From Cladocopium goreaui (lineage: Eukaryota > Sar > Dinophyceae > Suessiales > Symbiodiniaceae), in the NCBI GenBank assembly GCA_947184155.2, contig CAMXCT020000815.1, positions 91,943 through 155,942 of the forward strand: a DNA stretch of 64,000 bases, read 5' to 3'. Under the pieces are notes generated by a model. It did no database searches and had not been told where the DNA came from. It was given only the letters and a program-made list of their open reading frames with translations. Made by a program: the position numbers and the translations under genes. Positions 11,711 through 23,416 of this stretch are shown one piece after another. The stretch's first letter is position 1; each line of letters starts with the position of its first letter.

Positions 11711-14435
11711 GGTGCTGGGGCTGAACCAGACTCAATTCCTCCATGGTTGGATTCCGAGAACGAGATGCCACTGTACAAACAGATCAACAGCTGGTGTCGC
11801 GGTAGCATTTAATCATATTTAATCAGAATTAATCATATTTAATCATATTTAATCATATTCAATCATATTTAATCATATTCAATCATATTTAATCATATTC
11901 AATCATATTTATATAATCATATTTACTCATATTTAATCATATTTAGTCATATTTAATCATATTCAATCATATTTAATCATATTTAATCATATTTAATCAT
12001 ATTTAATCATATTTAATCATATCCAATCATATTCAATCATATTTACTCATATTTAATCATATTTAGTCATATTTAATCATATTCAATCATATTTAATCAT
12101 ATTTAATCATATTCAATCATATTCAATCATATTTAATCATATTTAATCATATTTAATCATATTTAATCATATTTAATCATATTTAATCATATTCAATCAC
12201 AATATTTAATCCCCTAAATGCCAGCCACGAGCTTGCTTCATTTTCGTCGAAGGAAGGTCCAGAGAGATCGGTTAATGATCATTTAATGATTGCAGTCATC
12301 GTGTAAACGAAACTTTTGCATGGTGAAGATTGGTGAAGGGTTGGGATTTCTCTTGTGTTGACATCACCTGGCAGGACTGCCGAATTGCTTCTAAGTGCCA
12401 TTGGATCGTTTGCTTTTTTTGTCAGGCCGGGTTTCTTGATTGCAGGTGGCAAGAAACAGACTACGTGAAGATGCCCCACGTTCAACACTTCACTGGAGTG
12501 GTTCATCTGCTGCAGCAACTTCATCACTTTGATGCTCATTCTGTTGCTGGGTACTTAGGAAGATTGCAACGCTGGGCGCAGGGTCAGTGGGCAAGCCAGA
12601 TAGGGTTTGATATCATTAATACATTTTTTCGTTCTATTTCATTCATGTTGAACATTGAAAGGAGCTTCTTGCGATTGTAGGGTTAATACATTGCCCCTCC
12701 TGACATCATGGTACCTGAGGTCAAGAGAATGCGAGCGGCAAATCTGGCAGATCAAATGAAGTCCGCAGGTGTTTACGAAGCAATGTTGGGCACCAGGTGA
12801 AAAGGCCTGGCCAAGCCAGAAGGAGGATCGGGGATCGTCAGACTCGTACACCAAAGTGTATATATATATATATTATATATCAATTATATATATATATTAT
12901 AATATATATATATAATTGATATATAATATATATATATACTATATAAGTACACACTATATGCAGTGCCTTGGATATCTCTCTGATTTTCTTGCGTTGCTGG
13001 GATGGAATGGGACCTTCTTTATGGCTGCAAGGGGTTTGTTGGTCCTCCAAAGTGAGGACCCACGGCTCCTATGGAGTCCAGCTCTTCCGTTTGAAGGGTG
13101 AAACGTGGGACTGTGCAAGCCCTGAATTTTGTGGGACCACAAAAGCAGCGTTTTTTGTCGTGCGAAGACGTGTAAAATCACCGGAAGACATGCGAAAAAA
13201 TCATCTCTGCGACCCTCTTCCATTCCGAATGGTTAGATTCAGGGGATGTGGTCTCGGGTCTTGCCACCTGTGCTTTAGTTCCTGATCCGATGAGTGGCAT
13301 GATTGGCGGCCGATGCAAAGTGTGTCTTTGCGTCAAAAGCTTTGTGGCGTCGGCTGGACATATTTCTGCGTCAGGATGGGTTATCATTGGCGACCAAAGA
13401 AGTAATTTGAGCTTTTTTTTGGAACATAATTGCTCGAATACCGAAAGTAGGGGCAGGCGAGTTTGTGTTGGAGTTGGGGGCTGCCTCGCGCCAATGTGTT
13501 TGATCAGGGTCCCATGTTCAAAGCTTCCGCGTTATGTAATCGAATTGTTTTATCATATATTGCGAGGGTCATAACTGGAAGCCAATAGCCTGCTCATGGC
13601 TTTTATCCAGAAGAAATCCATGTGTTTCTTGGATATTAAACATTATTAAACTCTATTTCGGAGATTTGCCGAAGTTTGAGATATATACCCATAATTGGCA
13701 TTGGGCGTTGGGGACCTTGGCTCCCGAAAAGCTGAGGGTGAACCAACTGGTAGACGAGGTGCTGCAAGAGGCCTGGCTGTGAGGCATAAATTGACATGCT
13801 ACATGCAACTTTTCAAACGCATCAACAACGAACTGATGGCCTTTGGTGGCCTTGGTCATACGGGTTTCTACCCAAAAACGACAGCTGCTAGCCTTTTGGT
13901 GATCGATGATCCTAGTTGACCAATCCTTTGAAGTGTCCAGGAGCGATTGGAGATTTGTGATGACCCGGAACAGACCGAGGATGTTGCAGAGCTACTTGAT
14001 TTCAGCTATAGATGCGCGAGGGCAAGACGGGGACACATGGAAAAAGATGGAAACACAATGAAAAACATAAGACAGTTTTGCAGCGTCAATTTTATCACAT
14101 CATGTTGCCATGGCTGAGGCAGCTTCAATCTGAGCGGGCTGAGTCCCGATACAAGGTTCGACGGATGACTGCATGTGGATACAGAGGGCCGAATTTCGCC
14201 CAGAGTGATAGAACTAGTGACTAGTCACTAGTGGATCAAACATCCAGTGCTTGATCCAGTGCTTCATGGCTTGTGTTGAATGTTTGCCTACTGGTCAGCT
14301 TGGAGACTCTACAAGGAAGCACTGGAAACCTAAACTCATTGTTGACCAATGTCTGAATTCAATGCCCATCATGGATGAGGCCGCACTGCGCCAGCAACAA
14401 AAATTCCAGGAGGACTCCCTGTGGGTTTGTTCCGC
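11711..14435 (+). CDS. Multi-exon gene of unknown function (six phase-consistent exons)
   Basis: Six + strand exons join in a consistent phase. They are about 11711-11793 (ends QINSW, GT donor), 12446-12590 (KMPHVQHFTGVVHLLQQLHH, GC donor), 12720-12796 (RAANLADQMKSAGVYEAMLG, GT donor), 13738-13771 (VNQLVDEVLQE, GC donor), 13941-14010 (ERLEICDDPEQTEDVAELLD, GC donor) and 14320-14435 (MPIMDEAALRQQQKF). Acceptors include CAG|G and GAG|G. The start of the first exon is uncertain, because a TGA lies in frame just upstream. A further exon may lie at about 14855-14911 after CTTCCAG. The product is helical and acidic with no motif I recognise, so I assign no function. The first intron contains the 10-bp satellite. 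The 34-nt fourth exon is the weakest link. Confidence 0.5.
11808..12210. repeat. 10-bp satellite (ATTTAATCAT) inside an intron
   Basis: About 40 copies of ATTTAATCAT with variants ATTCAATCAT and ATTTACTCAT. Variants recur in blocks (about 11925-11985 and 12045-12105), which suggests segmental duplication inside the array. It lies between two exons of the unknown gene at 11.7-14.4 kb. Confidence 0.9.
12857..12952. repeat. TA-rich palindromic repeat
   Basis: Nested TATATATA runs around CAATTATATA and its complement TATAATTG give a near-perfect long palindrome. It lies downstream of the 12720-12796 exon, inside the proposed intron. Confidence 0.8.
14213..14232. repeat. Perfect 20-bp palindrome
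   Basis: ACTAGTGACTAGTCACTAGT is identical to its reverse complement. It lies in an intron of the unknown gene. A chance origin cannot be excluded. Confidence 0.6.
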
Positions 14436-14463
14436 AAGCGCAATTTTTCGGAATGGTCGTCAT

Positions 14464-14494
14464 ATGATTATGATGATGATGATGATGATGATGA
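14464..14494. repeat. ATG/ATT trinucleotide microsatellite
   Basis: Ten ATG-like triplets in a row. Read on the + strand they give a methionine run, which is not evidence of coding. Confidence 0.9.
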
Positions 14495-15613
14495 AACCAA
14501 GGAATATGGCTTCTTCACATTGTCATGACGAGTTGACTGTGGGCAGGGGTTTTGAGGTAGAGTCAGTAGGAGTTGAAGTGCCATAGCCACCCTGCACACT
14601 TCTCAAGCTGGAATTTTCAAAGTGGTTCCACACCCAGCATAGAGTGTCTGGAGATGCAGTGAGACCAGGAAAGACGAAGCGAGCCACTAAAGAAGGCAGG
14701 TTTTTCTCCGTCTTATTCTGTCTATCATTTCTCGCCATATCAAGTGCGAGCAAGTGACTCTCTCTCTCTCTATCCATATTTTTTTTTGTATATACATATT
14801 TTAGAGAGACATACAGGGACATGTTGTATACGTTTCTCGATCTTTTCCTTCCAGGTATCCAGAAGCTGATTTGCCGGATAACAGCCAGGGAGCAAATAGA
14901 CATAGGAAGGTTTGGCATGAACCATGATCTCCAGCCTGTTGTTAGTCAAAGCTGTACAAAGAAGCATGGAGATTGGCCTAGATTGCGTACAACGGGAGGG
15001 GATTGTTGGTTCATGGACGTTCATGGATCATTCTGTTTCAACCTCCAAAACGACCTAGATGCGCTAGATGCTCTAGATTGCAGTGGGGCAGGTGTTCGCC
15101 CCCTTGGATCTACACTATGTTGGTAAAATATGGTAAAATCGGATCCTAAGCTGGGAAACAGCTGGGAACGGCTGCGACAAGGAACTTTCAATGACTCAGT
15201 GGGTCTCACGAGCTCTGTGGGAGGAGCTCCTGGACAGCATTGGATGACTCAGTGGCTCTGAAAATTAAAGATTGTATCATGGCGACAAGGACCAAATGGC
15301 CTATGAAACATGGGACTTGGGTCATTTTGGCATATTTTGCCAGCTAGGCACCCAGAAAATTTTTGTGAACGCTATCCACCCAAATGCAGACCTATCATGT
15401 TTTTTTCGACAATTCTCCGGTCCCGAGGCGTTGCGGCTGCAAGACCATGGAGGAGATGCTGCCGCCGCAAGAATTATTGGCTGAGCAGCTGATCTGGTGG
15501 CGGAAGAGGTGTCTCTTGTGGGATTTGGAACCGAGAAGGGGGGGAAGTGGGGTGAGCTGTTCAGATAACTTTCAGAGCTGGTTAGCTGGTTCTCTTTCTC
15601 TGCACTGAAGATA

Positions 15614-15715
15614 CCCTCTGGTAAACTAACATAGCTATTGAAAATTGCCATTTATAGTGGATATTCCCATGAAAAATGGTGATTTTCCATAGTTATGCAA
15701 ATGTTTACCAGAGGG
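15614..15715. mobile_element. Hairpin MITE, family A copy 1
   Basis: Starts CCCTCTGGTAAACTAACATA and ends in the complement CCAGAGGG, flanked by TA on both sides. Nearly the whole unit is self-complementary. Copies are at 18178, 43137 and 58164, and the termini match those of the 2-kb island at 22260-24263. Confidence 0.8.
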
Positions 15716-17045
15716 TACCTTGCAAATCTGTTTCGATCCCTTGATTGTGACAGATCTGTTTTGTCATGTTTTGTCGAGAGCTTTGTTTTTAAGGCTTCGT
15801 TTTGTTGTTGCGCCACAGAATCCCCACATTGGGATGTCGGATCCGTTCCCTGAGGCTGCATGAGGTCGAAAAGCAGCAATCGACTCTGAACCACAGGCAT
15901 CAACACCATGGCTGCTGGTAACCATGTTCGGCGTTGCAGTGATTTTATTTCCTGCATGTTTCTGATCTAAAGTAAGAATGCACCAAGAGGATGCCCTGCA
16001 AAATCTGAAACCATCTACATCATTGTGACATCATTGTGACATAATTACAGTACCTCAGATCACCATTGACGTCACTGTGCGAAGCTGCAGCTCAGAGCTG
16101 TGAAGGATGCGATCCCAGTCGCCGCGGATGAGCAAGACGCGCAACCAGCGACACAGGTTGGGGCACACAATGGACAACCGTGGACGAACATGGACAAAGC
16201 AGGTGAGCGGTGAAGGAGCTGAAGTGGTGCCATAAAAGCACTTCTGGATTGGACATGATTTGATAAATTGTTTCAATCCTTTCCCCGAAAACATGGCGAT
16301 GTTTTCAATCCAAGAACTCCTTTGCTCAGAGATATCATTCACATTTGTTCACGCTCATCCTTCGCATGTATTTCTCAATGTATTTTGTCATGTTCGTGAC
16401 AATTTGGACGTACTTGCGACAAAACCCAGAATCATAATTTGAAAAACATTCCCTATCGGGTAGGTGGGATAGGATAGGTCGTCAAACTCTCCGCCTTCAT
16501 TGACGGGTCATTGGAGGCTGGGTCCTTCCTGTACTGCTCTGCCTGGAGACGTACTGCTGCCAGAGGCGACTGTGGGTTGAATCAACTTGGATCTGCCTTT
16601 GAACTGGGAATAGTCAGACAGACCGTCATGAAACATGACCGCATTCGGGAACCTTCACATGGTCGGCTAAATTGCGTGAACGCCAAGAACCAGGAATCTG
16701 ATCCCAAGTTCATAGATTCCTAGATGATGGACTATGATGGATATGGATGTTTTTTGTTTGGTCAGAGACACGGAATTCACAAACATTTCCGTTTGCTGGC
16801 ACATGACAGGTACATGTGACTTCACCGAGCGAGGTCTCCCCAGGCGCCACTCGATTCTTCTGGCTATGTCCCAAAACTGTTGCTCGGAGATATGATGAAT
16901 ATCTGGGTCCAGTTTTTGAACAGACCACAGGATTTCTTTGCCTATATTTAGCTTTGTCAGTAGGGTCCCGGTTGGCACACTTGATGTAGGTGGGTCAACC
17001 ATGTCAATCATGTCAACCTGTTCACCTGCCGTTGCCTCATGGCAG
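15716..17045. other. No confident gene
   Basis: Several frames on both strands are open for 60-115 codons, but none has composition or splice context that separates it from the others. Nothing is recognised. Confidence 0.3.
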
Positions 17046-17114
17046 GTGCCTTTTCCCCGTCATGGGAGTGTGACAAAGTCTCACACTGTGGAAATTCATC
17101 AGTCACGACAACAG
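17046..17114 (+). CDS. Short internal exon of unknown gene
   Basis: The sequence follows ATGGCAG and ends CAACAG|GTGAGACC. The 69 nt read VPFPRHGSVTKSHTVEIHQS in phase 0 at both ends. The donor is close to consensus. No family is recognised. Microsatellite-like AGCTGTGCC repeats follow at 17224-17253. Confidence 0.4.
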
Positions 17115-17908
17115 GTGAGACCGGCACCCACATTGCTTGGATGGTCGCAATATTGGGAGGTTCATGTCGAGTCCCTGTAGTTGATTCAAAAAACATCAGG
17201 CACCTTTCTGTTCCCAAGCTGCATCCAGCTGTGCCAGCTGTGCCAGCTGTGCCTTCACAGATGACATGATGAGATGCCGCAGGTCACCAATCCTCACCTT
17301 CACTTGGCCTACAGGCGTACTGGAAGCTGAAGGTCACCCGAGGTCACCAAAGGTCATGACTGAACTAAGCAGCGGATATGCTAAGACATGCTCACCGTTT
17401 ATGCTTTTATATTGTAGTATAATATAGAACATATAAAACACACACACACACACGTCCAGCAGAGACAGCACTACTTAGATGTACTGTCATGAATCTACTT
17501 GGATAAAAAAATGGCTTGGGTGGACGCCACATTTTTGGTGCCTGGTGCCATCTAATCAGGAGAATTGTGACTCTGAGAAGCCTGATTTCTGATGCCAAAC
17601 ACGGGTTGTCAGGCTCTTTTGGATCACAGGATGAGACCAGGACCGGACCAAGGCCAGGTTAGTTTCACAGGGTGGCATGGTGGAATTTACATAGAAACCC
17701 TTGATGTCTGGGTACACATTTGTTTAATTATGTTTAATTTACATACTGAAACAGGAGCAATGTGAATGAATCAACATGTCCTGGGCAGCTCCTAAGAAAT
17801 TACGAACTACGGCTGAGTCGGCCGAGTATGACCTGCAGCGGTGTCCATGGATTTCTTTCTCCGATCGCTTTTTAATCCGCTTTTGCTTGGAGAATGTGGG
17901 AACCATGT
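17115..17908. other. No confident gene; 9-bp tandem repeat
   Basis: About four copies of AGCTGTGCC at 17224-17253 and a CA run at 17436-17454. A possible + exon at 17777-17834 (APKKLRTTAESAEYDLQ, GT donor) is too short to support. Confidence 0.3.
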
Positions 17909-18005
17909 CCCATAGGATCCATGGTGCTGGTATATATGCTAACATGACTGGGATATATTGATGGGATCCATGTTACCATATATGGCAGCACCATGGATCC
18001 TATGG
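17909..18005. mobile_element. Inverted-repeat element (family H)
   Basis: The arms CCATAGGATCCATGGTGCTG and their complement at the right end enclose a core with TATATATG and CATATATG. Only one copy is seen in the window, so its nature as a transposon is inferred from structure alone. Confidence 0.5.
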
Positions 18006-18177
18006 GTGTTCATTGTTTGACTGAGTTTCACAATCCCAGAGATAAAAACGGCAGCGAGATCGGCAGGTTGGGATTTCGGCAACGATGGCACCTCGGAGGT
18101 ACCGAGGGGTTGCTACCACCGGACCTGCAGTGGATCTCGATGACCTAAGGAAACTGCAAAGTACCGAAATTTGGATA

Positions 18178-18280
18178 CCCTCTGGTAAACATTTACATAA
18201 CTATGGACAATTTACCATTTTAAATGGGAAAACTCACTATAAATGGCCATTTTCAATAGCTATGTTAAATTACCAGAGGG
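18178..18280. mobile_element. Hairpin MITE, family A copy 2
   Basis: CCCTCTGGTAAACATTTACA at the left and TTACCAGAGGG at the right, with TA flanking both ends. The interior holds two near-copies of the AAATGG/CCATTT motif shared by the family. Confidence 0.8.
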
Positions 18281-18589
18281 TATGACCTGATGAAGCGCTA
18301 TGAGCCAGTGTAGTAGCCACTTCCTCTAAGCAGCTGTGTCCGCGAAAAAACAAGCGATTGCATGCCAACGCTGTATCTCCGACGTCAAAAATTGTGATCG
18401 CAGCAAAAGAAAAGCAACGGTTATTGCAGGGCGCATTGGTGAATCGCCCAGACACTTCCGTACTTTAACATCTTGCAACAAAGTCTAACCCATGGTGTTG
18501 TGGAGCACAGGTCAGCAGATTTCTGCGACAGCACCGTGGCTTACCAGAGGCTAGGGAACAAGTAGCATTTGCGAAGGATAGGGAAAAAG

Positions 18590-18673
18590 ATCAATTATAG
18601 ATTAACAGGATAGGGAATAATCATCCCAACTGACTTTCATATTTTTTAGAGGGGTAGGTCAACCACCAACCAG
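18590..18673. mobile_element. Partial copy of family D element
   Basis: The right half matches the copies at 25378 and 49472 (CATATTTTTTAGAGGGG, then CAACCACCAACCAG). The left arm is missing, so this is a truncated relic. Confidence 0.55.
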
Positions 18674-20730
18674 TTAAAGTCCGGTATCCTTGAATCTGCT
18701 GTACCTCTACAATGACTGGCTCTTGATCAACCAACGGATTTGAACAATTTTTCTGTCTCCCTCTCTCTGAGTGACTCCCAAAACCCACTGCCAAAACCTC
18801 AAACCCTTGAGGAAATCAGAGAATTCCAACACACCCAGCATGTCGAAGCTGACCTTTGCAGACCTTTTGATCCAGCAGAAAGATGGCAGCTCTTTTGATC
18901 CAGTGTTAATGGCTGTCTCTGCGTCCCACAGGCGCAGCAGCTCCTGTCCTCTTTGCCATCAAGGCTGGACATGAGAGGACCTGTAAACCTGTCCACGAAT
19001 CTATAGATCATACCAGGAGGATGAGGGAAAGCTGTGGTTAGAACAGGGCCAACTTGGTTAGACATCTGGAGATTCATCGACGAGGCAAACAAATTCTGCA
19101 GATTCTGAGTGACCTACCAGGCCACTTCATCGTCTCAGGGCTCAGGTCATTCAGGCCGGATGGGTCACAGCGGCGCTTTCGATGTGTCCATTCAGAATGA
19201 TTGAGTAAATGAATGATCTAAAATCTAAAATAAAGATGCAAAATTGCATGACACGGGAGGCTACACTGGGATAAGATGCAGCGGTTCGTCTTTTTAGCTA
19301 GCGAAATTAACATCTTTGTGCCACGAGTTTGTCAGGCCACGAGTTCGTGTGCCATGGTTTTGCGCATGTTTTACCATGGCCACTATCGTGTTGCAATCTA
19401 TTGCACTGGAGATTTGCTTCTGGATGTCTCTGGTGAGACACTGGGTTGGCAAATCAGCAAAAAATCTGAATCAATCCTTGGCAGCTCGGATTGGTATCTC
19501 CAGATTCAGACAGAAATTCTATGAAATTCTTATCTGAAGACGGATTCTGTGAAATTCAGGATGATGAGGTCTCTCGGTTCCACTGTTTCAGTGCAGTTGG
19601 TGATCCTAGACTTTTGTTCGCAGAACAAATCCTCTTTGGATGATCATGGATGATCTCTACCTGTACCTCAAGAGCCAATGACTTCTTGGCACTTTTTCAA
19701 AGTTGCTCCAATCGAGCAACTTTCCAAGCCAGCCAAGAAGTTTTATGCCCCTTAGATCCCAACGTGACAGACAACATGCCGAACATGCCGAACAGAACAT
19801 GCCGAACATGGTTTTATGCATTTAACAGTCGCTCCAACACCTAGAAACAGCCTCCACTTTGTCAGCCAAAGATAGGAGCAGAACTATCCCCACCTGTCAG
19901 GTCTTGGAACGACACTATGGCAACCTTCCGGCAGGGGTCCTCAGTGGCCAGGAGTTGTAATTGGTGAACTGAGCTTTAAGAAGGTAACATATACACATGG
20001 AAGACTTGCAATATTTTTTGCTGCAGTCAACCAAGAGATAGACGTGCTCCAATTCCTTGTTGCCAATGACTGTCACAGTTTCATACGAGCAATTGGCAAC
20101 TGTGTGGCGGTTTTCCAACGCTTGAGGGAACTGAACCCCCTTTTCGATTGAATTGGTGATTGTACGACTATACCGTTACTTGACCAAATGTCAAGTTCTG
20201 GCCCGCCTTGCCAAAGCGTGGTGACAATGTGCTGTGCCAGTGCATCCTGGATGCCTTTGAGAGCTACGGAGCGAATGGTGTCACTTTCAAAATCTTCCAG
20301 CGAGAAGTCATGAGAGGCTGGATTTTGCTGAGCTCATTGAATCATCACTAAATCTGGATCAACGTTTCTGATTAAGGGAAGGTGGACAGTGAGAGACGAA
20401 CCTGAAAAAACCTGGTTGCATGTAGCTTTGCGCTTTAGTAGAATAGGGTTCCGCCTGATGCCAGACTATTGGATCAGGCGAGGGAAGGATTTCAGGACAA
20501 GTCTTAACTCTATTTTTCGGCCTTGGGGAGAGACAGACGTTTTTTCCACCACCATGCAGGGCTGTGCAACAAGGAGTGTGCACCCTCCTTGCTTTCACAA
20601 ACTGTGGAGTGCTCTAACACCTTCACTGCCGACTATTTGTTGAAAGGTCTGAAGGATTTGCCAGAATATAGATAACATGCCGCAGCCGAACCGATCCATT
20701 TCAGAAGCTATCTAAAATGGGGCCTCTGAG
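18674..20730. other. No confident gene
   Basis: Two short + frame stretches read like protein: about 18841-18920 (MSKLTFADLLIQQKDGSSFD) and about 19041-19090 (GPTWLDIWRFIDEANKFC). They lack clear boundaries. CATGCCGAA repeats occur at about 19778-19812. Nothing else is supported. Confidence 0.3.
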
Positions 20731-20810
20731 CTGCTGCCAGTGGGAGATCTGGGCCCTGCCGACATCGACCGCTTGTGGTATAGCTTGAGCCCGGATGGAA
20801 GGCTAGTTCG
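20731..20810 (+). CDS. Internal exon of unknown gene
   Basis: After an acceptor ending CTCTGAG, the frame reads LLPVGDLGPADIDRLWYSLS, then PDGRLV, and ends at a CG|GTATAT donor. Base composition is richer in GC than the flanks and the segment is helix-like. No family is recognised. The frame stays open past the donor to about 20900, so the 3' boundary is the less certain one. Confidence 0.4.
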
Positions 20811-21902
20811 GTATATTTTCTTGTGGGGGTCGCTGGCTGCAGAAATTGGGAGATCTGTGGTCATTTGTTTTGGCATGCCTTGGCCTGTGGCACACTCGTA
20901 GTGGTTGAGACCGACCACACCGATTGCCAAAGGATCTTTCTTCACGCTTAGTCAATAGCCGATCTAAATATCTACAACAACCGGTATTATTCATTGACTA
21001 AGTCTGTTTTGGGTTGAGGCAAGAAATGAGGACAGCAATCCAGATTCCAAAGAGATCCTGTATAGTGCCCATCCGGCTTTGACCGTTGCTCGCTGTAGGA
21101 TTTCTACTTGCACATTTTGCATAGTGTGTGCTTGTCAACCTGGCAGGTGGGTGTCGATCGACAAACTTGGAGAATTCTTGTACAAAGACAACGAAGCTTG
21201 GTTGGCCAATGCGTCATGAGAGGCTGGATTTTGCTGAGCTCATTGATTGATGCGTACTAGTATGCAAAAGTTGGGATATTATTGCGCTGCACATCTCTCA
21301 GTTTTTCTAAGCACACAACCAACCTGGAGACATTCTTTCAACGAGTTTTAGGGCTGTTTCACGATCCGTTAGACACAGCATCAAAGTGATTTTTGATCAG
21401 TTTGAGTTGAACTTGATGCTGTGTCTGTGGTCGCAGCGGTGTCCTGGGCGCCGGTGCCCAAAGAGGTACTTTGAATATCTTTGAATGCTGAGATATTCTT
21501 TGGCATTGTTCCGGGCCGTGCCTGAAAAGGGACAGTGCCTGAAAAGGGATAGTGTCGCCTGGTAGCATGTTAACTTAAAGTCTAGAGCATCATGTATTGC
21601 AAGTGAAACGAAACAACTTGAGCTGCATCCACTTTGAACCCGTTGCCAGATACATTGGATTACGGTATTTACAGTGCCAGATTCTGCCAGATGCTGCTTT
21701 GGCATTCTGAAGCCACTCGAACAAAGATCGACGATTTCGGGGGGTTGCTGTCGGAGTCCTAAATCTGCAGGTCCTCCAGCTCCAGTTCTACCAGGTTGGG
21801 TGAAATTCAAACTGGGGCAACGCAGCGAAAAACGGTGGCAATTCACATAGTAATTCAATGTAATTCATCGCAAGCCACGTTATTTTAGGAGTGGATACCG
21901 GA
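20811..21902. other. No confident gene
   Basis: A - strand frame of 153 codons (21397-21858) is open but has no recognisable content. A short stretch, AGAGGCTGGATTTTGCTGAG, occurs at both about 20310 and 21220, showing a small dispersed repeat. Confidence 0.25.
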
Positions 21903-22015
21903 ACATATGGCAGTGTGTCAAAACCTTGTACCCCTGGTGAACATCAAAATAGCTGGTAAATGGATGTTCATCCCACTAAAAATGCTATTAATAGGTATTG
22001 ATCCATACCCATATG
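21903..22015. mobile_element. MITE-like inverted-repeat element, family B copy 2
   Basis: Shares with the copies at 480 and 44905 the string TCAAAACC, the core ACATCAAAATAGCTGG and the right end GGTATTGATCCATACCC. It lies about 245 bp left of the 2-kb island. Confidence 0.6.
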
Positions 22016-22259
22016 ACTTGGGAATTCTTCACAACTCCAATGTCTTGCCTGTTTCAAGTGATGACGCCTTCATAATGAAGCCTACAATGCGAAGGGAGAA
22101 GACCTGGATCTGAGGCAAAAGAAACGGAAGAGGTGCGCCAGCGCTGGTTGTGCCGAGAGCATTCTCAAGGTATTCAGACGTCATCCAGACTTTATAGATC
22201 AAGACAGTCTTGCCAACAGTTTTGGTTTGGCATTCGGGGGAAATTTACCATGCAATATA

Positions 22260-22350
22260 GCCTCTGGTTATGACTAACATAGCCATGGTATAGATGGCCC
22301 ATAAAAAAATGGTAAATGCTAGGACATTCCAGCATTCATTGTTGGTTGAT
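22260..22350. repeat. Left terminal inverted repeat of the island
   Basis: About 90 bp, inverted relative to 24134-24263. An outer block (CTGGTTATGACTAACATAGC) and an inner block (GGACATTCCAGCATTCATTG) align with the right end. The left copy lacks about 40 bp of the middle that the right copy keeps. The first ATG of the first island ORF is at its inner edge. Confidence 0.75.
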
Positions 22351-22690
22351 GGAAAACAAACTTTTGGAAATAGAAAAACAAAGAATGGAAATGTTTATGA
22401 ACTTTGAAGATGAAGACGAAGAAGAGTATGATGAAGAATATAAAGAACAATTCCGACAAATGACAGACGAAGAGATTGAACGGCATATCGGTCTGGAAAA
22501 AGTGAGAAATGTAATGGAAGGATTTGACAGAGAACACGGTATAGACAAAATACGACGGATGATATACGAAGTAAGAAATGAAGACAAGAAAGAAGACCCT
22601 GAAGATGAAAAATATGAAAGTGATAGTAGTGAAACACAACGAATGAAACGATTACAGTGGATACAGGACAACAGAAAACCTAAAAACTGA
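22349..22690 (+). CDS. Acidic small protein of unknown function (island ORF 1)
   Basis: 113 residues starting MENKLLEIEKQRMEMF. The frame is also open upstream to an ATG at 22316, but that ATG lies within the inverted repeat, so 22349 is preferred. The product is very rich in Glu and Asp (for example DEDEEEYDEEYKEQF), predicted mostly helical, with no cysteine motif, signal peptide or membrane segment. The lysine codons are mostly AAA and overall codon use is AT-biased, unlike host exons. No family is recognised. It is the first gene of the island and is followed after 15 nt by the first copy of the AT-rich leader motif. Confidence 0.55.
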   Translation: MENKLLEIEKQRMEMFMNFEDEDEEEYDEEYKEQFRQMTDEEIERHIGLEKVRNVMEGFDREHGIDKIRRMIYEVRNEDKKEDPEDEKYESDSSETQRMKRLQWIQDNRKPKN

Positions 22691-22705
22691 ATAAGACCCC
22701 AAAAC

Positions 22706-22750
22706 TACTTAAAGAAAAAAATACCTATATAATATATATGAAATAAGAGG
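22706..22750 (+). promoter_or_regulatory. AT-rich leader motif before island ORF 2
   Basis: TACTTAAAGAAAAAA followed by CTATATAA and AATAAGAGG, directly before an ATG. A second copy with the same first 15 bases and the same order of elements is at 23410-23446, also directly before an ATG. Recurrence at the same place before two genes suggests a promoter or leader, as in large DNA viruses with short AT-rich intergenic promoters. That function is inferred. Confidence 0.55.
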
Positions 22751-23227
22751 ATGCTATTTACTTATAAAAACTGTGGATGTTGTAAAAAAGAAATGATTAA
22801 CCTAAAGGTTTTACTAAACAATATGTTTCCCGCTGGAATTTGTGATGAGATATGTGGTTACAACCTTCAATGTTCAAAATGTAAAGACTTAACCGATAGG
22901 GAGCGTAGATACATAGATTTCAATTATCATTTTGACTATTTTAATGATAAAAAACTGACGAGAGCAGAAAAGACAATCTATTTCTTTAAAAGAAGGATGG
23001 AGAAATCACCAATTTATTTATCCAACACGAACCGAACAAACACTCGGCAAATGAAAAGAGAAATTTATGTTTTAATGGATACATTCAAACTCAAGCAAGA
23101 ATTCAAACACGACAAACTGTTCTTAATGGCGATTAAGTCTTTTGTGAAAAGGGAGTGGAAAACTACCTATCACCTCCTTAAAAACTTTCACGACCTTACA
23201 ATACCTTACATATATGAAGTATTGTAA
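22751..23227 (+). CDS. Cysteine-cluster protein of unknown function (island ORF 2)
   Basis: 158 residues starting MLFTYKNCGCCKKEMINL. Cysteines fall at about positions 8, 10, 11, 31, 35, 41 and 44; the last four (C-x3-C-x5-C-x2-C) could bind zinc. The rest is basic and rich in Lys, Phe and Tyr, ending FHDLTIPYIYEVL. Its stop overlaps by 14 nt the ATG of the next frame at 23214, a compact viral-style arrangement. Codon use is strongly AT-biased. I do not recognise a family. No transposase, integrase or capsid motif is visible. Confidence 0.6.
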   Translation: MLFTYKNCGCCKKEMINLKVLLNNMFPAGICDEICGYNLQCSKCKDLTDRERRYIDFNYHFDYFNDKKLTRAEKTIYFFKRRMEKSPIYLSNTNRTNTRQMKREIYVLMDTFKLKQEFKHDKLFLMAIKSFVKREWKTTYHLLKNFHDLTIPYIYEVL

Positions 23228-23416
23228 GAACAAGCGGGAGTGGTGGTTTCCTCAAAACGATTGGACTTATACATTTAGAAACAGGGAATTCAAGGTAAAC
23301 GACATGTTGGAAATCTATTTTTGCGTGAATACATCGAAGAACTTTTCAATGGTTATGAAAAATATTTTAATGTAGAAGAAATAAAAGAGTATCTACAAAA
23401 AGTGGTAAATACTTAA
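23214..23416 (+). pseudogene. Frameshifted small protein gene (island ORF 3)
   Basis: The frame from 23214 runs 53 codons (MKYCKNKREWWFPQNDWTYT onward) to a stop at 23373. A second frame continues the protein-like sequence (REYIEELFNGYEKYFNVEEI) to a stop at 23414-23416. The switch corresponds to one missing base, most simply in the T5 run near 23315-23325. The final TAA lies within the leader motif of the next gene. A sequencing error in the homopolymer would look the same. Confidence 0.5.
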
